A stretch of DNA of 64,000 bases. It comes from Saussurea involucrata. Taxonomy: Eukaryota; Streptophyta; Magnoliopsida; Asterales; Asteraceae. Both the position numbers and the translations under genes were made by a program. Where the stretch lies: positions 7,833,870 through 7,897,869 of the forward strand of contig CM066317.1 in the NCBI GenBank assembly GCA_033807775.1. The letters run 5' to 3'. Below are positions 1 to 12,360 of the stretch, piece by piece. The notes under the pieces are model-generated. The model did not search any database. It saw only the letters and a list, made by a program, of their open reading frames with translations, and was not told the DNA's origin. Positions within the stretch are counted from its first letter, which is position 1; the number at the start of each line of letters is the position of its first letter.

Positions 1-10
1 CGATGACTCG

Positions 11-1074
11 ATGGATGTTGTAGATCCACCACCACAGGTGACCCCGCTCCCTAAAAAGCGGTCGCATAAAATTTCACAATGGTTTCGTCACCCGTTTGGC
101 CAACAAGGATCTACGACACCACCGCCCGCTAAAAAACAAGCAAAGAAAGCGGGGGGAAAGAAGGGAGGAAAGAAAAAGGGAAAGGTGCCTTCACCGGAGC
201 CTCAACCGGCATCAGAAATATTGAGGATGTGCCGGACTGGTCGCCTCCCCAACTTGACATTCACCCCTTACGGGGGCTTAGAAATCAACCCCTCGTTTTT
301 TGAAACATTGCTTGCGGATGACCCTGTGAACTCTGACTTAGACGATACGGTTAGTATGAAGTTAAATTATAGTCATATATAATCAAATATATTTATATTA
401 CATGTCTAACCATCTATTTTTTATGCATAGCACGTCGATTCTTGGGTTAGCCTGTTGCAAAAACATCGTGGCGTAGACACGAGGTGGACCATCATGCACA
501 CTATGTTCTTTCAGTGTATACTGATGGACCATCAAGGTCCCGCCTCCGTGATCGAAATATGCAATGGCTCGGAAGGGACCTCTTGGACTCTCCTCGATAG
601 GGTATGCAAATCGTTTTACTGTTATTTTATTTAATAACATATATGACATATATTGTAATATTTCAGGTGTACATCCCCATATGCTTGCATCCCAGACATT
701 GGTTGCTTGGAGTGTTTGAACTAGACACTATGGTCATGACCCTATATGACAGCGAAAAGGACGGTCTCTGCAAACAACAATTGACAGAGCAGATGCAATC
801 GTTTAAAACAAAACTATATACGTTCTTTTCATTGATCGGGGATCATAGACGTCGCGAAGTGTCAACTATCTTTCGCACAAAGATGGCCGGCCAAGTACCC
901 CAGCAGACCGGGTTATATGCGGATTGCGGTGTATGGGTATGCCGTAATGTCCAAAAGTTGATAAATAACGAGGAGATATGGGTACCCCCTAACGAAACCG
1001 ACGATGAGGCAATGAATTTCCGCCGACATATGGCGGAGTCAATTTATGCGCATTGTCTAATAGGGCCACGTTAG
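11..1074 (+). CDS. Ulp1-like (C48) cysteine protease, C-terminal part, three exons
   Basis: Exons are 11-349, 431-601 and 667-1074, all joined in phase 0 with GT-AG introns. The frame is open up to the window start, so position 11 may not be the true start. Exon 1 encodes a Lys-rich, nuclear-localisation-like stretch. Exon 2 begins HVDSWVSLL, and exon 3 carries the protease core. The catalytic His lies in RHWLLGVFEL, the Asp in LYDSEKD and the Cys in YADCGVWVC, with the preceding oxyanion Gln in QQTG. The family removes SUMO-like modifiers, but plant transposon-borne Ulp1 homologues have no established substrate. No stop or frameshift interrupts the visible 305 codons, so this copy could be expressed. 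The exon junctions are predicted from sequence only. Confidence 0.75.
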
Positions 1075-1079
1075 GTTGT

Positions 1080-1690
1080 TTATGTAACATTAAATAATTG
1101 TTATTTTTAGTATTAACTTATTTTGTTAAAGTATTGTGATTGACTTACTATTTACTTCATTTGGTTTTTGCTAATTTCATCCATTTACTCAACTTTGAGT
1201 ATCGATATCTCTTTCACACATACTCTATTTTGGACGCATTATATATCATTTCGAAGATCTCATATAGAAGAACATAAACCTACTAAAAGTTAGTTATATA
1301 TAACACATATATATAAATTTAAATGCGTCCAAAGTTTAGTAAAACCCATATTTCCAACACCTAGTAAGTAGGTTTATGAAACTTGCGATAATCCTAATAC
1401 AGAGATTATTGGATGAACAAGCATTTATTTCTTGATTATTGGGGTATTGGTTCTTGTTGTCTGTAAGTGATTCATATGATGCAAAAATTGGTATCATGTA
1501 ATGTAGAACAATATCTATATTATAGAAACTTGCATTTGATAGTACCATATAAATCTGATCTAAATTCTCATTAATTAGCTATGTTTGACTACTTAAAGAC
1601 TAATTTTCTGCCTAATGAAAGACCTTTATTCAAGAGCAGACGAATATTGCAGTTACTTTTTCAGTGGAATCATGCAGGCAACTTTTTCAG
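1080..1690. other. Non-coding AT-rich interior of the Ulp1 MULE
   Basis: I see no gene here. The stretch lies between the protease stop codon and the region homologous to the palindromic MULE. It holds the small inverted-repeat element listed separately. Confidence 0.5.
1229..1333. mobile_element. Short MITE-like inverted repeat
   Basis: TTTGGACGCATT at the left is matched by its complement AAATGCGTCCAAA at the right, enclosing about 80 AT-rich bases. No clear TSD was found, so the family is unassigned. Confidence 0.35.
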
Positions 1691-2136
1691 ACGAAATCTA
1701 TAAACACATTCAAATAATAATAATTTAAAACGATTTAATGAATTAGTTAATATATGATTATTATGTTAATGCGATAGGAGTGTAAAACAAAATTGAAAAA
1801 AAATAAGAGATGTACCATAAATTAAATAATTAACTATAAGAGTATGAATTTTAAATATAAATTTTTTTTATATAGTGTATAACTGTATATGATATATATT
1901 AAAATATATAAATCCAAAAAAATTCAAGATTGGGCTCATTTCGAACGTATCGAAGAGACGATTATAATGGTGTAATTTGTTAAAATTAAAACGTATTTTT
2001 TTAACGTATTTTAGTTAATAAACGATTATTGTGTTAAATGTAAAATTAAAATAATGAAAGTAAAAGGTATAAAGTAAATTTAGTAAATAAGTATAGGGGT
2101 TGAAAGTGTAACATTTCATTTTAAATTCGTAAAAAT

Positions 2137-2441
2137 GGACGAAATGGGGTGAACAGTGCCAAAAATATCAAAATTTTCATAAATGGTCCCTGAAATTTTT
2201 CAAAAATGGTCCCTTGCAATTGAAAAGTCACAAAAATAACCCCATCGCGGGATGAGCCCGCGATCGCGGGATTCCATTTTTCAAAAATGGTCCTTGCAAG
2301 TTTAAAAAAGTGTCAGAAAGGTCCTTGGCCCGCGATCGCGGGCTCCCATCGCGGATTTTTAGGGTATTTTTGCAAAGTGGGAGAGATTTTAGGTATTTCA
2401 GTAAAACATGGTCAAACTTAGGGTATTTTAATTAATTTCTC
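2137..2441. repeat. MULE right terminal repeat with CGATCG palindromes
   Basis: This roughly 300-bp terminus contains several copies of CAAAAATGGTCCC and GC-rich palindromes such as CCCGCGATCGCGGG. It ends in the AT-rich block AATTAATTTCTC. The same terminus recurs at 28278-28599, 28672-28960, 32410-32715, 41740-42025, 44150-44467, 44540-44830 and 48280-48586. It stands out strongly against an AT-rich background. Confidence 0.8.
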
Positions 2442-2503
2442 TTTCTAATACTTATTTTGCCTTTTTGTGTTTTATCTTTCCCCTATTCATTATTTTAATA
2501 TTA

Positions 2504-2789
2504 GGGGATGTTTGTTTACCTCTTAATAGTTCCATTAAGAGGCAACCTCTGAATTGCTAAGAGGTAAATCTTGTTTGGCAAAATAAAAATGTCTGCTTCT
2601 TAATGGTTCTAAAAACCTCTGAATGATTTAACATCTTGGTCCTCTCTTAACCATTTAGCATCCTGATTTTATTCTAAACAATTACTAAACAGTCATATTT
2701 CATTTTGCACTATATCATAAAAGTCTCGTAATCATTCTGATCACTTAATCATTCTGCACCAAACCATTCAGCAACTGCCAAACAACCCC
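2504..2789. mobile_element. hAT-type MITE
   Basis: The termini are GGGGATGTTTGT and CCAAACAACCCC in inverted orientation. They are flanked by near-identical 8-bp duplications TAATATTA (2496-2503) and TTATATTA (2790-2797). Size, termini and TSD length fit non-autonomous hAT elements. It has no coding capacity. Confidence 0.75.
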
Positions 2790-3289
2790 TTATATTATAT
2801 ATGTAAGTATATATATACACAAACACAAATAATCTGATGACTTTTACCTTATACTTCGACGACGTTCACCCTCTAACCACCTTCGGCGCTCCACATGCAT
2901 CACATTTTCTTTAGATTCTTAAATAAAAACTTTGGTTCTTACCATGAAATCTGGATCAAGTGACATTTTACTTATATTTTATTTTATTTTCTTGACTTTG
3001 TAATTATTAATATATCTTGCACATATATAATTATTAATTGATGTTGAAAAACTAAACAGGACCTATAAAAAAGGTTCTTATAAGAACTACCATTGTTGAC
3101 TTTTCACTTTGAGAAAAATTCTTAGTTTGATGAGTTGAAAATTAGGTGACAATAAAAAGAGTAAAAATGAGGTTATTACAAGAACCTCCATAACTCCATT
3201 GGAGATCAGATGCTCTAAGCGTCATAATAGCATATTTTATACGGCTTAAGTTTATTGAACTAAACTATAGAATATCATATCTAAAAGTG

Positions 3290-3471
3290 TTACAAATAGG
3301 TTTATAGCACACACATTTAGGTGTTTATAGGATGTTTTTTTCAAATAGTGTCTCGTAAAATGACAAATACTATACTTTATTTTGAAAATGTCCTAAAATT
3401 TTGTTAAAACGTCTTATAAACCTATTGCTTAAACATTTAAAACATCCTATAAACCTAATTTTATTGTAGTG
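3290..3471. mobile_element. CACTA-like terminus
   Basis: Read on the minus strand, the sequence starts CACTACAATAAAA at 3471. It continues into short sub-terminal repeats of the type AAACCTA/AAACATCCTATAA. This resembles an En/Spm (CACTA) end. The opposite end was not identified with certainty; a second CACTACTAGAA motif lies at 3872. Confidence 0.35.
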
Positions 3472-3594
3472 ATGGTCGTTTGGTCCAGCAACCAAATCCG
3501 TGAAAAATGTGTAACATCGGGTAATCTACATAATAAATGAAGTCTAAAGACTAATGCCATAAAATTTGCATACTATTGGGACCATATCTAGGCA

Positions 3595-3700
3595 TGGCAA
3601 CGGGGCGGGTATGGGGCGGGGTTCTCTATCCCCGACCCCGGTTTTTAAAACCCTCCCCCGGCCCCGGCCCTGGCCCTGGCCCCGGGCGGGTACGGGTATT
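3595..3700. repeat. GC-rich simple repeat (GGGGCGGG / CCCCGGCCC)
   Basis: A GC-rich tract of CCCCGACCCC, GGCCCTGGCCC and GGGCGGGTACGGG motifs sits in AT-rich DNA. Similar tracts are common at one end of short plant repeats. No reading frame is supported. Confidence 0.5.
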
Positions 3701-3719
3701 TTATATATAAAATATATAA

Positions 3720-5100
3720 TTTTTTTTTAATTTTATATAAAAATTTAAGATTATTCAACTTTGCAATCAATATCATTTGTATTAAATACTATCAAAATTA
3801 TGTTGGAATTTTGTTAAAAAAGTCTATTATTTCGTTCAATTTTATATTCAAATTTTATTAAACCAAAAAAACACTACTAGAATATACGGACATTTTTCGT
3901 CATTGGTTCAGTGGCGGAGCATCTACATTATTGAAAATTTTGTATTAAAGTTTTATTTTTCAAGTTTTGATTATTGAAAATTTTGTATTAAAGTTTTATC
4001 TTTCATGTCCCTAAAATGTGCACCATGTAACAAGACACATCTTTCATGTCCCTTTAACCCCACATAGTGTCTTATTAAGGTGATCGAGGTGCCGCCATCG
4101 GTGTGGCATGGTGCACCATAGTGCCGCTAAGCGTTTTTACTTCTTCAAGTTTTATACTTTTATAAGTCCATATATCATTGAATAATAATAGTATGAACAT
4201 GTATTCAAGCTCGATACCTTAAGGTATTCATGCTCGTCGTCATTCGTTTAGGCTCGAGGCTTAACCTCATTTAATTTTCCAAAGAATTTTTTCTAGCGGT
4301 GGTACCATTTAACTATAAGAAATAAAGTTATAGATAGCTCTTACAAAACGTGTGTAAGATCCAATGTTCGAGTATTTTATAGATTTTTATCCCAGTTTTT
4401 TATTTATTTAAAAGCTAAAAAACTATGTTGATACATACAAGATTATATTCAAACCCACACATGGATGAGGGGAAAAAGTCACGTAAACCAACTTTGTCGA
4501 TAACTTAAAATAATACAAGGACAACGATTCTAAATATAAGACTTTTACATAAGGCATTTTTCCGGGAAATATGTCTTTAAAGTTGTCATAAAGTTGGTGG
4601 GTAAATTCAAATTATGGAGGGATTTTGTAGGTGATCACCGAAAACATTTGTGTTTTGTGGGTGATGCTTGGAAAACATCGACCAAAATTTATCTGGATAT
4701 TTTTTGTGAATAAAAATCATTTGTTTTATAATATACTCAACGAAATGACATAAATGTTTCCTATTAAGACAGGCCCATAAAAGGATAGCACATGCTACCA
4801 TATGTTCTTAAGTAGGTCTGTCCCTGCTATTATAATAAATATGTTATTTGAACCTTTTTTTTGTTTTGTGTCACTTTTTTAAATATACATTTTGCCAATT
4901 TATCGTTTTTCAAATATATTATTTGGTAATATTTTTAAAGTAAAGATATATTATTGACCAAAATACTTTCAAATTTTGATTAATAAAAACTTAATTACAA
5001 AAACTAAAAGCATTTATTTGTTTGCATGTCATATAATTTAGTGTGTTATGATATGTATCATAGTTATATCATAATCATATCAAATTACATATTGTCATAT
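3720..5100. other. AT-rich intergenic DNA, no gene seen
   Basis: No supported gene. Positions 3931-4003 hold two near-identical copies of ATTGAAAATTTTGTATTAAAG. The few open frames are short and have no recognisable content. Confidence 0.5.
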
Positions 5101-5104
5101 TGAG

Positions 5105-5373
5105 TTAAATTCAAATTAGGTCCTTGTGGTTTACATAAATTAACGAGTAAGATCCCTGAACTTTTCTTTTAACGAAGAACGTCCCTATAGTTTCATGTTT
5201 TATAACGGATAAGGTCCCTCACTCTAACGCCGTCAATTAATTTCCGTTAGTGACCCTCCTCTCCCTCAACTTTCATTTTTATTAACAGGTTTAGTCCCTC
5301 CAACTACTTTAACAGATTTGGTCTCTCATAGTACTTTCATTTTTAGGATATGGTCTCTCAAAATTTTCAATAA
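5105..5373. repeat. Fragment of a GGTCCCT-type MULE terminal repeat
   Basis: This stretch has the GGTCCTTGTGG...GGTCCCT...CTAACGCCGTC wording seen in the inverted termini near 40570-40700, 27319 and 60000. It is cut by the gypsy LTR at 5374. It appears to be a terminus fragment; no partner was found. Confidence 0.4.
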
Positions 5374-7961
5374 TGTCACACCCCAAAATCCAGAGGTCGT
5401 GACTACTAATAATACTAGCAAAAATATCTAAAACAATAATAAATCGGACTAAAACTCAACAGCGGAAGTCTAAACATAAACATGGTCTACTAAAAGAAAA
5501 TACTCAAATCATCAACTACAATAACTATTGCTAACGGAGCGTCCTCGAATCATACTTGGATTTTCTCTTTGCCCTTCGAGTTACCCGCTATAACGCCCCC
5601 TGAGAGATGCATGCTAAAAACGTCAGCTTTCGCCTAGTGAGTTCACGGTTTTCTTACATGCTTCACATAAATAATCAGCTAAAAACATGCTTTGAATTAT
5701 AGAGATATGAAAATAAAACATACAACTTTAAACATATACTTTATCACAAACATAGCTAGTCCGCCAAGCGTATAGGTGCTATCTCACCACGCTATTGGCC
5801 TACACGAAGGTTGTCGTGCTTATAGGGCTATCTTCCCAAGCAACGACCAAAAATACTACACCAAAGTTGCCGCGCTTATAGGGCTATCTTCCCAAGCAAC
5901 GACCAAAAATCATACTGGGGTTGTCGTGCTTATACGGGCCATCTCCCCAAGCAACGACCAAATCCATACCGGTAAGCTATTCTGGAAGTAACCTGCCCTA
6001 TCCGTCGGAAACCCGACACACATCACATAAAATCACATATCTCATATATCTTTCAAAAACTATCACACATGAAAAAGCATGTAACTGAAAATACTAAAAA
6101 CATATATAACTTGAACATAAACTTTTGCAACATATTTGCATACTATGCATGCATCTCCGTTTTATAAATCACATGAACTCACCTGGGATTTGTAGGCTTC
6201 TTTGATCTCTTCAAACTTGCACCTACACAGATCATAACGATTTTTCTAAGTACTTTCATAAAACTACTATCTCGGTCAACAAGACCATTATCTAACTAAT
6301 ATGTGCATCTACTCGGTCGATCACTTAAGTGACTACCCAACTTAATAAGTCCCTCTAGACTCGACCTTTACTTTATATAAGATTTCGTTAACTCATCCGG
6401 TTAATATTTAACTCCTGTCAAAAGGCTAAATAAAATCCCAAAGAAAACTCGTTTGCTTTGATAACCTTTTTAATGGTCAAACAAGGATTTGTTTCCCCGC
6501 CTACTTATTGCCCGAACTCCCGGAAGCTTTCAAAACAAGCTAACAGTCTATAAATCATTTCGATCTTTCTATAAATATTATCTCGTTTCAAAATATGTTC
6601 TATGTATTATACATAGACGTTTTAATAAAATTCTCAAATCAAAGAATAATTATAAATCTCCAGTTCGACTTGTCAGGAGTTTCGAAATACTAAATATCAT
6701 GGGACCCTAAACATATTTTATAAAATTAAGGGTCATCGCTATAGATATCAACATTTAATCACTTTGAAAATCAACCTTGCAAATAATATCATTAAATACT
6801 TTGATTATCAAAATGAAAATCAAAACTTAAATTGAAAACTTGATCTAAAAACAATTTATTTATTTCATTCATAAATACCTTTTTTTCAAAATAAAACATT
6901 TATTATTAATAATAATGTCATGAACTAATCAAATGAGTGATGGACTCACGTGTCCAGCATATGCATGGCCAACACATCAATATGGATTCAAAGGAACTAT
7001 ATAAGCTGTTATGCCATGCTTTGCTTAACCACGACCTTTGCATGCAGGGTGCGGCCGTAGCCTCACTACCCTGCCCACTATCGTCACCATCCCTATTTAC
7101 ATATCCGCAACCGGAGGAACTGTGGGTTTCCTTCCTCACCTCACAAGCCACATCTCCGACATAGACGCAACACCACCCACAACCAACTTTGGCCGTCGTT
7201 AGGTGCATCATCGTCTGCAGCGGTTTCGACCTACTGCCTGTCGGGATGTTGGGGTTCTGGCCATGGTTCGACGACGCTTTATATATATAACGACACTTTA
7301 AAACTCAAGATTCTCCGTACGATTTATGATACTATATATAACGACTTTACTATATACATATTTATATACATATATATATATATGATCTCAAGGCAATCGG
7401 ACCACCTTTACATTACTTCTCGACCGCCACCTCTATTCTCCTTAAAAGCGAGGATTGCACGAACTCATCAAATCAACGAGTTTGCGGCATCACTTGATCA
7501 CTAACTCGACATTAAACGATGTATAACATCTTGGGTTGGAACCCGTACCCACAATGAATCAACCGGAAGAAAACACTTACCCAAGGGACGATTTTCTTAT
7601 CCCAAATTGCTGCCGCCGCATCCGCCTTTGGACGTCCTCGGAAGCTTGAATCTTTCTCCCTTCGGCTGATCCTTTCTTATCCTTTCGTACCCACCAGAAA
7701 TAAGGGCAACACAACTCTCTATTTAAAGATAAAATTTGAATTGAGAGTGGTTATCAAAACCCTCTCTTCTCGGCTGAAAGTTTCTCAAATATGGGTTTAT
7801 CCCACTTCACATAATTTGACTTGATCAAACCCCAATCTAACCCTCTCACTTTTATGCATGAGCATTTTAGCCCCCAAACCATAACTTGCACAATTTGGTA
7901 TCTTTTAGCCTTCCTATCTTATTACATGCTTTACAATTAGCCCCCAAAATGGGGTGTTACA
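5374..7961 (-). repeat. Gypsy 3' LTR (2588 bp)
   Basis: It starts TGTCACACCCC and ends GGGTGTTACA. It lies next to the polypurine tract, so it is the 3' LTR in the element's own orientation. It is nearly identical to the split LTR at 10678-11038/23586-25797 (2573 bp without the insert), which points to a fairly recent origin. Confidence 0.85.
5810..5973. repeat. Three-unit minisatellite in gypsy LTR
   Basis: Three units start at about 5810, 5866 and 5920 with the core TTATAGGGCTATCTTCCC followed by AAGCAACGACC. The same triplet recurs in the right LTR at about 23660-23822. Confidence 0.75.
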
Positions 7962-7963
7962 AA

Positions 7964-7976
7964 TCTACCCTCCTTA
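7964..7976 (-). other. Gypsy polypurine tract
   Basis: The minus strand reads AAGGAGGGTAGAT directly before the 3' LTR. It follows the TCGAGGACGAAATTT block typical of the 3' end of these gypsy elements. Confidence 0.75.
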
Positions 7977-10660
7977 CAAAAATTTCGTCCTCGAAATTTG
8001 CATCGGGTTGAAATAACTAAGGTAGTTTGTCCTCAACTCCTCCTCAAGTAGCCAAATCATCTCTAACGATTCGAGAAACCTCTACTTCAGTAGTACTAAT
8101 GAGATATTTTTATATTTTAACTTCTTTAGCTTTTGTACTAGCACCTGAACTAGCTCTTCTTTGTAGTTCAACTTATCTTAACCCATACTGTCTTTCGAAG
8201 ACACCATAGTTGTCTAATCGACTGAGCACTTTCTTAAATTCAACACATGGAGGTACCAATATTCCATCTAAATGTGCTTAAAATCTCACTTGATAGGTTT
8301 AGCTATCACCTTTGCAACTAATTCTAGGGTCCAAGGCTTCATGGACTCTAAATATCCTTGAAAGCATCAATTTATTAACATTGCTCTTTAAGTCAATGAC
8401 TTAATAACTTCGGAAACCTTCGCTAATTCGTGTATATTCTAATTTATCTTGACATCATATTCCCATTCTTTCAACACTACAACGATGGTTAGAACTACGT
8501 GTCTCTTCTAATTCCCCACTGCATCCCATTCGTGGATGATAATAATCTCATCGAAGTATTTCTTTCCTTTATTCCTGTTACTCGATATCGATCTTACTTG
8601 GCTTCTCATACTTTCTATCTATTCTTTATACCCTCTAACACCATAAATTCACCCCTAAGAATTTTGTATCTCCTTTCCCTTCAAAATATAAATCATCATA
8701 TGCTTGTACACCAACTTGGATACTTGACATCTTTTGCTTCATAAATGCTAAACACTTCAGCATATTCTATACTTTGGATTATTTCCAAGACTATTGACTA
8801 CCTCTTAAATTCCCATCAAATTTCTTATCTCACTTAATCTTGATCACTACCAAATGGTCCACTTAACGTTACTTACTAATATTCATCCATTGATCATTGC
8901 TAACATTAATAATCAACCTTGGCTAAAAGTTGACATGTTACATGCAATATTTGACCACCAAATCGTAATATCACCAATGCTGAATTCAACAACTCCCAAA
9001 TCATGCTTATATCTTAAGAGTCTCAAATACTCAAAGGAGCGTTAAGTCCATTAGGTGCTTCCGTGGAATCCATACTTACAAATTTTCCTCCACACGCTAT
9101 TGAATATAAACAAATAACTTAATCGATCACCTTGGATTTTCCCACACATCATCCTCTAGTTCATTCCCTCGAAGATATTTGAAAACTATATATACGTGCA
9201 TTTTTTAATGCCTCCCTACTATCTCAATCATGCGTCACCTCATACCTTTAAATCTATTATGCTATCTCTTATTTGATGATTCACTTCATCCATAAATACT
9301 CTTAGTATCTTTCACAAAAAAACATGCCATGCTCACATTACATAAATGTTTACTTAACCTTTAGTTTCTCTTAATGACTATAAATGTCCACCCTTTATTA
9401 CATCATGTACTTAACACTTTCCATGCAAATTCACTTACCGATGCCCAAGCATTCATCCGCACATTAATACTGTCATTCTTCGATTATATCACCTTTTTAA
9501 TTACTTAACCATTTAGTTACTCACATCCATAGATCACATCCCCTATTTATTAACTTTGACAATCTCACTAGTCAGTCAACAATCTCCCAATGTACTTTCA
9601 TTCTCCCACAGAGTCATATTTGCATCCACCTTACTCAGATTACATAGTTTAACTTATGGCTTATCCTCCATCTGAAGTTTACATTCTATCGCATCTCACT
9701 CATTACTCCTCGTCTTTTAATCTAAACCATTTTGTCAACTATATCTTCCTTGGAGTCAGCTACACATCCTTGTTTGAATTTATTATCTGTTCTGCCAACT
9801 AACCAGTTAAACTATTCACATAGATCACTATTTGCTCTTAGTGATCTAAGGCATACACTTAGTCTTCTCATCCATTTGTAGGATATATAGGTGTTACATA
9901 TTATCCACCTTGCTCGTAGTTATAAACTTATAACTACACCTTCTTACTTCTTTACTTCATGCATGCTTCATTTAGATGAAACTTATTTACCGTAATTTCA
10001 TTTACTATAGAAGACATCTAATATTTGCACTATTGCAAGTGCATTTATGCATAAAATCCTCATACGATGTTACCATATTGTTACTTTTCATCAACCTCAT
10101 ACTTATACTTTCTCCTACTTGGTATAGCCCTACTCCTAGGCAAACATACCATGAGTCACATACTCTCTTTCTTATGTGCCATTATACCTATAACTTATCT
10201 CTTCCCTGAATTTAACGTCTTTATTTGTCACTCTAACATACTACGATGACTTCATTAACAAACCCTTATTTAAGAAGGATTATACATCTATATTTCATCT
10301 TACCATGCTTTTTTTCCATAAATCATACTCGACATCTTTATCAATGTCATAATAGCCAATAATAGGACTTTAAGTCCTCTCATTTCTTCACAACTGAATT
10401 ATGAGTTTAAGAATCAGTTAACAAAACCATTTTCACATAAACCACTATCATCGTCACTTAATTATAATCGATCTTAAGTCTTACTTCTACGAGAACCATA
10501 CATCTCCCCTTTTCGGTTAATGTTTAGGTTACTAATAACCTAACTCACTAAAACGTAGGCTCTTACTACACGGTACCAATCTTAGGTAACACCTCAAGCC
10601 GTTTCTCATTCTTACTTTCAGTTTAAGTCTAAGCTAAAATAACCTAGTTCGCTTAAACTA

Positions 10661-10676
10661 ATGCTATGATACCAAC
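10661..10676 (-). other. Gypsy primer-binding site
   Basis: The minus strand reads TTGGTATCATAGC immediately next to the right LTR. This is close to the initiator tRNA-Met complement used by most plant LTR retrotransposons. It fixes the element's orientation. Confidence 0.75.
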
Positions 10677-10677
10677 T

Positions 10678-11038
10678 TGTCACACCCCAAAATCCAGAGG
10701 TCGTGACTACTAATAATACTAGCAAAAATATCTAAAACAATAATAAATCGGACTAAAACTCAACAGCGGAAGTATAAACATAAACATGGTCTACTAAAAG
10801 AAAATACTCAAATCATCAACTACAATAACTATTGCTAACGGAGCGTCCTCGAATCATACTTGGATCTTCTCTTTGCCCTTCGAGTTACCCGCTATAACGC
10901 CCCCTGAGAGATGCATGCTAAAAACGTCAGCTTTCGCCTAGTGAGTTCACGGTTTTCTTACATGCTTCACATAAATAATCAGCTAAAAACATGCTTTGAA
11001 TTATAGAGATATGAAAATAAAACATACAACTTTAAACA
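10678..11038 (-). repeat. Gypsy 5' LTR, segment left of the Sirevirus
   Basis: It is homologous to 5374-5734 and interrupted at AAACA (11034-11038). The LTR resumes at 23586. Confidence 0.85.
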
Positions 11039-12051
11039 TGTTAGTCCCAAATGGCTATAACAAGTATTGTAGAAGGGGGGGTGGGGGGTTGAATACAATA
11101 CTTAAAATTTTCACAATTTTAATTCTATTATTGAAAATCTTTCAACAAGAATTACACATAGAAAACTTAAGACTGTTGCGGAAAAGAACAGATAAACTAT
11201 TCTAACAATCTTACACAAAGTATACTAACAAAACAACTAAGAACACTTAGAACAAAGCTATAAAGTTTAGAAGCAATATGAAGATTTCTTGCACTGAGAG
11301 AGATGTCCAGAAAGCGTGGTTTGCATGGAGCCTTCTACTTCCTTTTATAGTGAAGATACAAGTATTGTGCATTAAATGCTCAGGACACTTGTCATAAGGA
11401 GATTGGGTGGAAGGTGTAGTACTCTGAAAAGTTGATGTTTCCAAATCACCTTTTTCCTTGGAACCAGGAAGTGTGCTCAGGCTGATTTAGACGTCATCTA
11501 AAAGTGGAGAGTACTAGGTTGACATTTTTACCAACCACTGGAATATTGCCAAACCCGGAGGATCTTCTTGATGTGTTTTCAAGACAGTTTTATTGGTGAG
11601 GTTCTACCGATATAAAACTGTCATTGGTCTTCAAAAAATCATCTGCAAGAAAATCTAATTACACGAAGATCCCACCGAGATGAACATCGTTATCGGTGGG
11701 ATGGATTTGGCCGATGTGTCAAGACACCATCGGAGGAGAGCAAGTCCACCGACGTGTGAGGACAACATCGGTGGTGAGCATGTCCACCGATGTGTGAAGA
11801 TACCATCGGTGGTGAGGATGTCCACCGATGTGTGAAGACACAATTCGGTGGACATTGACTTGTATGAGTCTTGAGAAGTCTTCTTAATTCCGCAATGAGA
11901 AACTCTTCAAGCTTGGTTTCGGTTGATCTTCGACTTCACCGAACAATTGCTATCTTGTACAAGTCATTTCAAAGAACCATGCTAAAATATTCTAAGTATG
12001 ATTTTAGGGAAAACATCGGTGAGTCAATTTCAAATCTTTGGTGACCCAACA
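11039..12051 (-). repeat. Sirevirus 3' LTR (1013 bp)
   Basis: It runs TG to CA and is the same length as the partner at 22568-23580. It holds three 38-bp hairpin repeats. A G-rich run near 11070 differs in length between the two LTRs. Confidence 0.92.
11728..11841. repeat. Three 38-bp tandem hairpin repeats in Sirevirus LTR
   Basis: Units at 11728-11765, 11766-11803 and 11804-11841 each contain CATCGGTGG and CCACCGATG. Successive units can pair as 9-bp stems with an 11-base loop. A degenerate unit precedes them (about 11690-11727). The same array is at 23257-23370 in the other LTR. Repeated palindromic motifs are a known feature of Sirevirus LTRs and are thought to be regulatory. Confidence 0.85.
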
Positions 12052-12064
12052 ATCTCCCCCTATT
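12052..12064 (-). other. Sirevirus polypurine tract
   Basis: The minus strand reads AGGGGGAGATTG directly before the 3' LTR, the usual Sirevirus wording. Confidence 0.85.
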
Positions 12065-12360
12065 TGAATTTGAGCTTCTTCCTTAGAATATTTAAGAGTG
12101 TTGAAAGGTAAAAATCATTTTGACCCTTTTTACTCTTTTTGGGTTCTTTTCACATAGACCATTCTTTTTGTTCTTTTTGATCTATTTTTCTTTTGTATGA
12201 GTATGTATACAATTTACAATATTTACACGTAAAAGTAAAGAGAAGTTATATGCAGAAAGAGAATTAAAAAAACAAGTACTTGTATTTGGATAAGTTTTTC
12301 TCTTACATTTGTCAAAAGGAGAAACAAACTTTTACACGTACCACATAGAAAGATGAAGAT

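Larger units (their letters stand above)
1..2441. mobile_element. Ulp1-bearing MULE, right part (left end outside window)
   Basis: The right boundary is a MULE terminus ending in AATTAATTTCTC at 2441, homologous to the GGGAAATTAATT termini of the elements at 41740-44467 and 28672-32715. Positions 1696-2441 match the right half of the 41740-44467 element almost base for base, starting at ATCTATAAACAC. A Ulp1-like protease gene lies upstream in the same unit. MULEs carrying Ulp1-like genes (the Kaonashi/KI-MULE type) are known in plants. The left terminus and TSD partner are outside the window, so element size cannot be given. That the protease belongs to the element is inferred from proximity and from the known association. 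Confidence 0.7.
7962..10677 (-). pseudogene. Decayed gypsy internal region
   Basis: The whole pol region is reduced to 2.7 kb without a long frame. On the minus strand around 8176-8140 the reading LNYKEELVQVL followed by Lys-rich residues resembles the C-terminal chromodomain portion of Tekay/Del-type gypsy polyproteins. A stop interrupts it soon after. The element-sense strand is conspicuously poor in C throughout. No protease, RT or integrase motif could be read. The stretch is flanked by a PBS (10661-10676) and a PPT (7964-7976), which confirms its identity. Confidence 0.6.

Noticed and set aside
3872..3900. CACTACTAGAA as the left end of a CACTA transposon
   Set aside because: No matching inverted end in the right orientation and no 3-bp TSD could be found.
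8027..10249. Several short plus-strand frames between the gypsy LTRs
   Set aside because: They run against the element's direction and have no domain content; the region is decayed gypsy interior.
11655..11855. 66-codon minus-strand frame in the Sirevirus LTR (and its copy at 23184-23384)
   Set aside because: Its repetitive Thr/Asp/Pro reading is produced by the 38-bp hairpin repeats, with no promoter or family match.
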